A stretch of 43,386 bases of DNA. Origin: Propionibacteriaceae bacterium UBA6238. GTDB lineage: Bacteria; Actinomycetota; Actinomycetes; Propionibacteriales; Propionibacteriaceae. The stretch is from NCBI GenBank assembly GCA_002441465.1, contig DJWE01000072.1, positions 44,888 through 88,273 on the forward strand, written 5' to 3'. The position numbers were made by a program, and so were the translations under genes. Shown here piece by piece: positions 37,952 to 43,386 of this stretch (position 1 is the stretch's first letter; each line of letters opens with the position of its first letter). A model generated the notes under the pieces. It was not told the origin of the DNA. It did not search any database and worked only from the letters and a program-made list of their open reading frames with translations.

Positions 37952-39541
37952 ATGACTGCCCCCGCGAGTCGACAGGAGTTCGCGGCACTGGTCAACGACA
38001 CCAGGCGTCGCCAGCATCTCTCGATCCGCGCGGTTGCTCGGATCGCCGAGGTACCGCCCACCACGGCGCAGGGCTGGCTGAACGGCAAGCACTTCCCGAC
38101 TCCCGCCCTGCGCGGCAACTACGTCAAACTGCTCGATCACCTGGGTCTGGTCGACGCCGTCCCCCGCGATCTGTGGGATCTGACCTGGGGTGGCCTGGGC
38201 CCGGTGCTGAAGAACGGGCTCTCGCCCTACCTCGGGCTGCGTCCGTTCCGGATCTCCGACCAGGCGCTCTTCTTCGGACGGGAGGCCGTCTGTGCCCGGA
38301 TCGCTTCCGCGGTGCTCGATCTGTCCGAACGGGCCGGCTGCGGAATGCTGGCGCTGGTCGGTCCTTCCGGCAGTGGTAAGTCCTCGCTGCTCGCGGCCGG
38401 GCTGCTCGGACGGGAAGTGAGCGGTGGCGCCCTGAGCGAGTGGGAGGCGATCCCGATCCCGGTGATCGGGTTGCTCGCCGACCCGCGTCCGGCGTTGCCC
38501 GGCCAGCCGCCCCACCAACTCGTGGTGGTGGACCAGGTCGAGGATGCCCTTGCGCTGCCGGACGGTCCCCGCTTGCAGTTCCTCGACGCGCTGTCCGCGC
38601 TGGCCGAGCAGGCGATCGTGGTCCTCGGCGTCCGCTCCGACGCCTTCGCCGCGGCGTTGGCCGAGCCCGTCCTCGAGGCAGCGATGTCGTGCCCGATCCT
38701 GCTGCCGGCGATGACCATCGACGATCTACGCGAGGTGATCGTCCGCCCGGCGGAGACTCTCGGAATCGCCGTGGACGAGGACCTGTTGCGGGTGCTGCTG
38801 GAGGAGCTCGCTCCCGGATCCGGCGATCGGGTCGGTGCTGGTGCGTTGCCGTTGCTGTCGAACGCGTTGCTCCTGATCTGGGCGGTGAGCAATGGGCGGC
38901 GGCTCACCCTCGCCGACTACCACACGGCCGGGGGCGTCGCACGGGCCGTGGAGCGGCTCGCCGAGCAGGTGTACCTCTCCCTCGAGCCGGCGCAGAAGGC
39001 GGCGGCCGAGCGGATGTTCCTGCGCCTGGTGCGGGTGAGCGGAGGCTCGACCGTCCGCGAGACGCTGGCGTTGGCCGAGATCGACGCCACCACCCGTCCG
39101 GCGATGGAGGCGTTCGTGGCCGCTCGGATGCTGACCACGGTGGGCGACGATCTGCAGATCAGCCATCAGGCGCTGCTCACCCACTGGCGGCGCCTGCAGG
39201 AATGGCTGGCCGAGCACCGTGAGGACTTGTCGGTGCTGGAGAAGCTGCGCGTCGCAGCGGAGATCTGGCTGTCCTCGGGACGCGATCCGGCCGCCCTGAT
39301 CCCGCTGCGACGACTGGAACTGTTCGCCTCGTGGCTCGACCGCGGCAGTCGCAAGCGGCTGCTGACCGACGCGGAGCGCGAGTTCGTTGCCGCCTGTGAC
39401 GACCACTTCGCGCGGGCCGGTGAGGCCGACCGGGCCGGACGCCGCCTCCTGGCGCGCTGGAAGACCGCCGCGAGCCTGCTCGGCGCCTTGGTGGTGCTGC
39501 TTCTCCTTGCCCTCGTGTGGCTACTGACCGGTCGGACCTGA
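37952..39541 (+). CDS. HTH-nSTAND1 NTPase with C-terminal membrane anchor
   Basis: The 529-residue protein has an N-terminal helix-turn-helix (1-85), then a STAND-type NTPase (about 88-480). It opens SPYLGLRPFRISDQALFFGRE and has Walker A LVGPSGSGKSSLLAAGLL, Walker B LVVVDQVEDAL and a winged-helix end (ISHQALLTHWRRLQEWLAEH). One membrane helix follows (LLGALVVLLLLALVWLLTG), with only a few residues after it. nSTAND1 proteins usually continue into WD40 or other sensor repeats outside this helix; none is present here. Proteins of this group are predicted signalling or defence NTPases. A membrane-tethered transcription regulator is the literal reading. It is followed 140 bases later by rpsF. Confidence 0.85.
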   Translation: MTAPASRQEFAALVNDTRRRQHLSIRAVARIAEVPPTTAQGWLNGKHFPTPALRGNYVKLLDHLGLVDAVPRDLWDLTWGGLGPVLKNGLSPYLGLRPFRISDQALFFGREAVCARIASAVLDLSERAGCGMLALVGPSGSGKSSLLAAGLLGREVSGGALSEWEAIPIPVIGLLADPRPALPGQPPHQLVVVDQVEDALALPDGPRLQFLDALSALAEQAIVVLGVRSDAFAAALAEPVLEAAMSCPILLPAMTIDDLREVIVRPAETLGIAVDEDLLRVLLEELAPGSGDRVGAGALPLLSNALLLIWAVSNGRRLTLADYHTAGGVARAVERLAEQVYLSLEPAQKAAAERMFLRLVRVSGGSTVRETLALAEIDATTRPAMEAFVAARMLTTVGDDLQISHQALLTHWRRLQEWLAEHREDLSVLEKLRVAAEIWLSSGRDPAALIPLRRLELFASWLDRGSRKRLLTDAEREFVAACDDHFARAGEADRAGRRLLARWKTAASLLGALVVLLLLALVWLLTGRT

Positions 39542-39555
39542 CGACCCGTCACCAA

Positions 39556-39586
39556 TTGGCCGCGGACGCGCCGGGACCGGTAGTCT
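39556..39586 (+). promoter_or_regulatory. Putative promoter of the rpsF operon
   Basis: TTGGCC and TAGTCT are separated by 19 bases, and the latter lies about 95 bases before the rpsF start, leaving room for the leader hairpin. The match is moderate. Confidence 0.4.
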
Positions 39587-39628
39587 TGCTCTTCGGCCGT
39601 CCCACGATGGCCACTGCTACGCCCTCCT

Positions 39629-39649
39629 GCCATGGGAAGCGCCCATGGC
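39629..39649 (+). promoter_or_regulatory. Leader hairpin of the rpsF operon (possible S6:S18 site)
   Basis: GCCATGGG and CCCATGGC pair perfectly around AAGCG, followed directly by CCG. Autoregulatory leaders of rpsF operons in other bacteria bind the S6:S18 pair through a stem with an adjacent CCG. Position fits; the full motif was not verified. Confidence 0.4.
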
Positions 39650-39680
39650 CGCTCGAGACCAGAGGAGGTGGAGTTCGCGT

Positions 39681-39971
39681 ATGCGCAAGTATGAAGTCGT
39701 GGTGATCATCGATCCCGACGTCGACGATCGCCAGGTGAGCGGCTTGCTGGACAAGCCGCTGTCCGGACTGACCAAGGCCGGCGGCACCGTGGACAACATT
39801 GATGTGTGGGGCCGGCGTCGCCTTGCCTACGACATCCAGAAGAAGTCCGAGGGCATCTACGCCGTCATCAACGTGACCGCTGAGCCGGCCGTGGTGAAGG
39901 AGCTGGACCGCCAGTTCACCCTCAACGAGCAGATCATGCGGACGAAGGTCATCCGCCCCGACCTGCACTGA
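39681..39971 (+). CDS. rpsF: 30S ribosomal protein S6
   Basis: The 96-residue ribosomal protein begins MRKYEVVVIIDPDVDDRQVS and contains the usual WGRRRLAYDIQKKSEGIYAV block. It binds S18 and 16S rRNA in the platform of the small subunit. ATG 39681 is the canonical start; AGGAGG lies about 13 bases upstream with GGAG nearer. It is the first gene of rpsF-ssb-rpsR-rplI. Confidence 0.97.
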   Translation: MRKYEVVVIIDPDVDDRQVSGLLDKPLSGLTKAGGTVDNIDVWGRRRLAYDIQKKSEGIYAVINVTAEPAVVKELDRQFTLNEQIMRTKVIRPDLH

Positions 39972-40060
39972 TCGCCTGCTGACCCCTAGCCGGGTGTCAG
40001 TACCACCTGACAGGCTGGGACGGTCATCAAGCACACGTCCGATCCGAAAGACATCCACAC

Positions 40061-40564
40061 ATGGCTGGCGAAACCATCATCACCCTGGTCGGCAACCTGA
40101 CCGCCGACCCGGAACTGCGCTTCACCCCGTCCGGGGCTCCGGTGGCGAACTTCACGGTCGCCTCCACGCCGCGCACGTTCGACCGCACCACCAACGAGTG
40201 GAAGGACGGCGACGCCATGTTCCTCAACTGCGCTGTCTGGCGACAGGCGGCCGAGAACGTGGCCGAGTCCCTCACCAAGGGGATGCGGGTCATCGTTCAG
40301 GGCCGACTGCGTTCACGCAGCTATGAGACCCGCGAAGGCGAGAAGCGCACCGTCTTCGAGGTGGACGTCGAGGAGATCGGCCCCGCGCTGAAGTACGCGA
40401 CCGCGAAGGTCACCCGCTCCAGCGGTGGCGGCGGCTCGTACTCCGGCGGCGGCTCCTCCGGTGGCGGTGGCTCCTCCTGGGGCCAGTCGTCCTCGAGCGC
40501 GCCGCAGCAGTCCGGTGGTGCCGACCCCTGGGCCTCGGCCCAGAGCGAGGAACCCCCGTTCTGA
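40061..40564 (+). CDS. ssb: Single-stranded DNA-binding protein
   Basis: The 167-residue protein has the OB-fold (1-110: MAGETIITLVGNLTADPELR, MFLNCAVWRQAAENVAESL, GMRVIVQGRLRSRSYE), a long Gly/Ser-rich linker, and the acidic tip SEEPPF that recruits replication and repair partners. It coats single-stranded DNA as a tetramer. It lies in the usual place between rpsF and rpsR. Confidence 0.97.
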   Translation: MAGETIITLVGNLTADPELRFTPSGAPVANFTVASTPRTFDRTTNEWKDGDAMFLNCAVWRQAAENVAESLTKGMRVIVQGRLRSRSYETREGEKRTVFEVDVEEIGPALKYATAKVTRSSGGGGSYSGGGSSGGGGSSWGQSSSSAPQQSGGADPWASAQSEEPPF

Positions 40565-40671
40565 TCCAATCCCGCCGTCCACCGATCGGCTCCTGAGCCG
40601 GCCGCACGACGGCACTTCATCCACGTCATTCCGGCGTCAGCCGGGCTTTCGAAACCAAGGAGAGCACCACA

Positions 40672-40908
40672 ATGGCCTCACCGCGCAAGCCAATGAAATC
40701 GAAGAAGGTGGCGCCGGCGAAGAGCATTCGCATCGGCCACATTGACTACAAGGACACCGCCACGCTGCGGAAGTTCATCTCCGAGCGGGGCAAGATCCGC
40801 GCTCGTCGGGTCACCGGATTGTCGGTGCAGGAGCAGCGCAAGGTCGCGATCGCCGTGAAGAACGCCCGCGAGCTCGCCTTGCTGCCCTACGCCTCGACCG
40901 CACGCTGA
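40672..40908 (+). CDS. rpsR: 30S ribosomal protein S18, cysteine-free form
   Basis: The 78-residue protein shows IDYKDTATLRKFISERGKIR and NARELALLPY, diagnostic for S18. It has no Cys at all, so the N-terminal zinc-binding pairs of the C+ form are missing (KSIRIGHIDYKD takes their place). It is therefore the zinc-independent type, encoded in the housekeeping operon. AAGGAGAGC precedes the ATG. Confidence 0.95.
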   Translation: MASPRKPMKSKKVAPAKSIRIGHIDYKDTATLRKFISERGKIRARRVTGLSVQEQRKVAIAVKNARELALLPYASTAR

Positions 40909-40921
40909 GAAGGGAACGCAG

Positions 40922-41368
40922 ATGAAACTGATTCTGACCGCCCCTGTTGACCACCTCGGTGTGCCCGGCGACATCGTCGAGGTAAAGGACGGCTACGGCC
41001 GCAACTACCTGCTGCCGCGCAGCTTCGCGATCTCGTGGACCCGCGGCGCGGAGAAGCAGATCGACGGGATCAAGCGTGCGCAGGACGCCCGCGAGATCCG
41101 CGGCGTCGAGCATGCCGTGCAGATCCGTGAGCAGCTGGAGGCTCTTGAGGTCACTCTGCCCGCGCGGGCCGGCGAGTCCGGCAAGTTGTTCGGTGCGATC
41201 ACTCCTGCTGATATCGCCTTGGCGGTGAAGCGGGCCGGTGGTCCGGCGATCGACAAGCGCTCGGTGGAGATCGGCAAGCCGATCAAGGTCGTGGGCACCC
41301 ACACCGTCGGCATCAAGCTGACCTCCGGCGTGGTCGCGCACATCCAGCTGGGTGTCGTCGCCGCCTGA
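40922..41368 (+). CDS. rplI: 50S ribosomal protein L9
   Basis: The 148-residue protein has the N-terminal rRNA-binding domain (MKLILTAPVDHLGVPGDIVE and VKDGYGRNYLLPRSFAI), a long connecting helix, and the C-terminal domain (KLFGAITPADIALAV). Length is standard. GAAGGGAACGCAG precedes the ATG; the gene follows rpsR by 13 bases. Confidence 0.97.
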   Translation: MKLILTAPVDHLGVPGDIVEVKDGYGRNYLLPRSFAISWTRGAEKQIDGIKRAQDAREIRGVEHAVQIREQLEALEVTLPARAGESGKLFGAITPADIALAVKRAGGPAIDKRSVEIGKPIKVVGTHTVGIKLTSGVVAHIQLGVVAA

Positions 41369-41382
41369 GTCGCAGAACCCGA

Positions 41383-41411
41383 AGCGCCGGTCGCCTGAGG
41401 CGGCCGGCGCT
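41383..41411 (+). terminator. Terminator-like hairpin after rplI
   Basis: AGCGCCGGTCGCC pairs with GGCGGCCGGCGCT (one G-U) around TGA. There is no U-run. It is 14 bases after the rplI stop. Confidence 0.6.
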
Positions 41412-41429
41412 GCTGCGTCCTCGACGGGT

Positions 41430-41493
41430 GGACCGAGTTCGGAACCGTCCCCAGGGTGGCCGGACCCGATGGGGACGGTTCCGAACTCGGTCC
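41430..41493. repeat. Long palindromic element R5 (GGAACCGTCCCC class)
   Basis: Perfect 24-base arms containing GACCGAGTTCGGAACCGTCC and its complement enclose a 16-base loop. The same GGAACCGTCCCC core is found in R3. It lies between the rplI terminator and the DUF3152 gene. Confidence 0.85.
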
Positions 41494-41530
41494 GGGGGTG
41501 GCGCTGGCCGGACGCGCCGAAGGCGTCGCC

Positions 41531-41536
41531 TAGTCT
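41531..41536 (+). promoter_or_regulatory. -10 element for a leaderless DUF3152 mRNA
   Basis: TAGTCT ends six bases before the GTG at 41543. No ribosome-binding site is present, so the message is probably leaderless. Confidence 0.45.
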
Positions 41537-41542
41537 GGTCGG

Positions 41543-42385
41543 GTGAGCGAACCCACCCGGCCGAACCGCTGGTCGACGTTCAGGGATCGGTTGGGGAACG
41601 GTTCTGGACCTCGTCCGGGGAGATCTCGGTTCAATCCGTTCGTGATCGCGTCCGTCCTGATCGGAATCGTGCTGCTGGTCGCGTTGGCGCTGTGGGTGAA
41701 CGCGCTCACCGTCCCGGTGCATCGCGAGGGCCGTCCGACCACCTCGGTGTCGCCGCTGCCCGCGCCCACGACTCCCGCCCTCACCCCGACTCCGACAGCC
41801 ACCGCGGGGACGGCCTCGCCGAGTGCGGAACCCAGCTCGAGCGGTCCGACGCCGAGCTCGAGCCTGCCGAAGATCAAGGCATCGGGGAAGTTCGACACCG
41901 CCGGGGTGAAAGTGGCGGCGTCCGGTTCGTCCGGCACATTGCAGCGCTACGCCGTGCAGGTAGAGACCTCGGCGAAGCTGGACGCCGACAAGGTGGGCAC
42001 CCAGCTGGCCGGCGTCCTGAACGATCCGCGTAGCTGGGCCGGCAGCGGCAACGTCCGCTTCGCTCTGGTGGCCGATCTGGCCAAGGCGGACTTCACCATC
42101 GTGATCGCCGCGCCGGCCACGGCCAAGGGGATGTGCAAGCCCGAGCCGAGTACCTGCGTAAGCAGCGGCGACGTGGTGATCGACGCGTCCTACTGGCTGG
42201 CGGCGCCGCCGGACTACTACCCGAGCCGAGCCCAGTGGCAGGCCTATCTGGTCAACCACGCGGTCGGTCATCTGCTGGGGGAGCGCCACCAGAGTTGTGC
42301 CAAGCAGGGCAAGCCGGCGCCGGTGATGATGTCGCAGGAGATCGACCTACGCGGCTGCACCCCGAACCCCTGGCCGTTTCCCTGA
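41543..42385 (+). CDS. DUF3152 domain membrane-anchored protein
   Basis: The 280-residue protein has a short basic cytosolic N-terminus, one membrane helix (about 32-54, FVIASVLIGIVLLVALALWV), a Pro/Ser/Thr-rich stalk (about 60-115) and an external DUF3152 domain (about 125-280). The domain ends in QEIDLRGCTPNPWPF, typical of the family. DUF3152 resembles zinc metalloproteases with a HExxHxxGxxH-type helix. Here that helix reads NHAVGHLLGERH: the three His are kept but the catalytic Glu position is Ala. It may be an inactive homologue, binding rather than cutting its target. Two Cys pairs (KGMCKPEPSTC, and QSC with GCTPN) suggest extracellular disulfides. Confidence 0.85.
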   Translation: MSEPTRPNRWSTFRDRLGNGSGPRPGRSRFNPFVIASVLIGIVLLVALALWVNALTVPVHREGRPTTSVSPLPAPTTPALTPTPTATAGTASPSAEPSSSGPTPSSSLPKIKASGKFDTAGVKVAASGSSGTLQRYAVQVETSAKLDADKVGTQLAGVLNDPRSWAGSGNVRFALVADLAKADFTIVIAAPATAKGMCKPEPSTCVSSGDVVIDASYWLAAPPDYYPSRAQWQAYLVNHAVGHLLGERHQSCAKQGKPAPVMMSQEIDLRGCTPNPWPFP

Positions 42386-42436
42386 GTGCAGGTCGCGCCT
42401 GGGGAATCCCGGTTCGAGCGGATCTCCCGAAGGGCG

Positions 42437-43159
42437 TCAGGCGGACGTCGGGGCGGGCAACGCCGACGACGGCAGGAACGCTTCCGGTCCCGGCTCTCCG
42501 CCGAGCGCGCCGGCAAGGAGCTCGCGGGCCCGGGCGAGGTGTTCGTCCAGCAGGGACGCGCTGGCCTCGGCCTCCCCGGACGTGATCAGGTCCAGGATCT
42601 TGGCGTGCTCGGCGACGATGATCTGGGGACTGAGCCGCTGGCTGCCTTGGAGCTGAGCCATACACAGCTTGACCTCGAAGGCCAGCGACGCGTACGCCGA
42701 ACTCGTCCGGTCGCTGCCGAGGGAGTCGATCAGGGCCGAGTGGAACCGCATGTCAGGCCCCACGATGTTCCAGCTGCCCTGCTGCCACAGTGCCGCGATC
42801 TCGGCGTTGGCCGCACGCGCGGCTTCGGGCACGTCGCGGCGGGCGGCCAGCCGCCGCAAGACCTCGGACTCCAGGTAAATGCGGGTGTTGTAGATGTCGC
42901 GCACATCGATGGGACCCAATTGCACCACCCGGGCGGTCTTGTGATTCCGGCGCACCAAGACCTTCTCGGCAACCAGCCGTTCGATGGCGGCCTTCGCGGT
43001 CGCCCGCGCCACGTCGTAGCGAGCGGCGACCTCCGCTTCGGTGAGGGCGGCGTTCGGTGCGAGTTCTCGGGAGAGTACCTGCTCCTTGAGGTCCTCGACC
43101 ACGGCGTCGATCACCGACGTCACCACGATGTTCCGGACCAATCCCCACCCCAGTCTCAC
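42437..43159 (-). CDS. GntR family regulator with FCD domain (probable lactate-responsive)
   Basis: The 240-residue regulator has the GntR winged helix at about 15-80 (LTEAEVAARYDVARATAKAA, then LVRRNHKTARVVQL) and an all-helical FCD ligand domain at about 85-225 (YNTRIYLESEVLRRLAA, RFHSALIDSLGS, EHAKILDLI). The metal-site pattern of FCD domains (Asp/Asn and three His) is present in part. It is divergent from a lactate permease gene, the usual setting of LldR-type regulators, so lactate is the likely effector. The start is uncertain: GTG 43159 gives the longest form, but GTG codons about 35 bases downstream fit the usual GntR length; none has a strong ribosome-binding site. Confidence 0.85.
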   Translation of the reverse strand: MRLGWGLVRNIVVTSVIDAVVEDLKEQVLSRELAPNAALTEAEVAARYDVARATAKAAIERLVAEKVLVRRNHKTARVVQLGPIDVRDIYNTRIYLESEVLRRLAARRDVPEAARAANAEIAALWQQGSWNIVGPDMRFHSALIDSLGSDRTSSAYASLAFEVKLCMAQLQGSQRLSPQIIVAEHAKILDLITSGEAEASASLLDEHLARARELLAGALGGEPGPEAFLPSSALPAPTSA

Positions 43160-43218
43160 TGTGTTGTGGGAATTCTACGCCAACAAGTTAGCCAGAACCT
43201 CTTGCAGAGTTGGTCTAC

Positions 43219-43229
43219 TTGTTCGACAA
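43219..43229. promoter_or_regulatory. Inverted repeat in the regulator-permease gap
   Basis: TTGT-TCG-ACAA lies in the 109-base divergent gap, about 40 bases before the permease start. Size and symmetry fit an FCD-type GntR half-site pair. Confidence 0.35.
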
Positions 43230-43268
43230 TCCTACCTGTCGGTCAATCTCAGTGAGGAGATACCACCC

Positions 43269-43386
43269 ATGACTGCTCTGTTCATCCAGCCGCTTGCCCC
43301 CGTCGGTGGGAGCGCTGCCCTGTCCGCTCTGGTCGCCGCCCTGCCCCTGATCGCGCTGTTTGTGATGCTGGGCGTGTTCAAGATCG
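43269..43386 (+). CDS. L-lactate permease, 5' part (partial)
   Basis: The first 39 codons are visible before the window ends. After the N-terminal leader, SALVAALPLIALFVMLGVFK matches the first membrane helix of LctP/LldP lactate permeases (A-L-P-L-x-x-L-F-x-x-L-G). GAGGAG lies about ten bases before ATG 43269. The divergent FCD-type regulator strengthens the assignment. The transporter would import lactate with protons; only the start is seen, so glycolate permease is an alternative. Confidence 0.75.
   Translation, partial: MTALFIQPLAPVGGSAALSALVAALPLIALFVMLGVFKI

Overview
The window is a GC-rich chromosomal segment of an actinobacterium. Codon third positions are almost all G or C, GTG and TTG starts are common, and several genes have a TAnnnT box 6-7 bases before the start codon, as leaderless actinobacterial genes do. 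The pta-ackA pair, the lactate permease start, the PTS sugar locus and general protein similarity suggest the Propionibacteriales (Propionibacteriaceae-like). That placement is an inference, not a search result.

Layout. 1-3.1 kb: end of an AmmeMemoRadiSam radical SAM gene, a Ca/Na antiporter, panE, and a 52-residue ribbon-helix-helix gene overlapping panE. 3.1-8.2 kb: a tight four-gene minus-strand operon of subtilisin-like protease, sigma factor, small beta-domain protein and TPR-CHAT caspase-like protease, with a palindromic operator over its promoter. 8.5-12.6 kb: ABC-F protein, lipoprotein polysaccharide deacetylase, STM3941-like membrane protein, GNAT acetyltransferase. 12.7-15.8 kb: a PTS EIIBCA permease and BglG/LicT antiterminator, preceded by a RAT/terminator switch. 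16-18.1 kb: glutathione peroxidase and TetR regulator divergent from a DUF4386 membrane protein, with two TetR-type operators between.

18.3-24.7 kb is the most notable region. A minus-strand operon encodes a 58-residue cationic, Trp-rich peptide resembling the aureocin A53/lacticin Q leaderless bacteriocins. It is followed by two bPH2 (YdbS/YdbT-like) membrane proteins, an ABC ATPase, an ABC permease and a 64-residue membrane protein. It is flanked by a NarL-type response regulator (frameshifted in a G6 run) and a HisKA_3 histidine kinase. A 44-residue two-cysteine peptide gene, divergent from the bacteriocin, overlaps the 5' end of the kinase gene. I read this as a bacteriocin production/immunity locus with its own sensing system.

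24.9-28.3 kb: HdeD-like protein, alpha/beta hydrolase, remnants of VOC and MarR genes, and a beta-propeller-like lipoprotein. 28.2-35.6 kb: a DnaA-box cluster, Asp/Glu racemase, ackA, pta, nfo, an ACT-domain protein and an acyl-CoA ligase. 35.7-37.4 kb: a CoA-disulfide reductase-rhodanese fusion behind a CsoR/CstR-like operator. 37.6-39.5 kb: a stand-alone HTH protein and a paralogous HTH-nSTAND1 NTPase. 39.7-41.4 kb: rpsF-ssb-rpsR-rplI. 41.5 kb to end: a DUF3152 protein and an FCD-type GntR regulator divergent from the truncated lactate permease gene.

Five long palindromes with compensated arms lie at gene boundaries and appear to form one dispersed repeat family. No tRNA, rRNA, IS element or CRISPR array was recognised.
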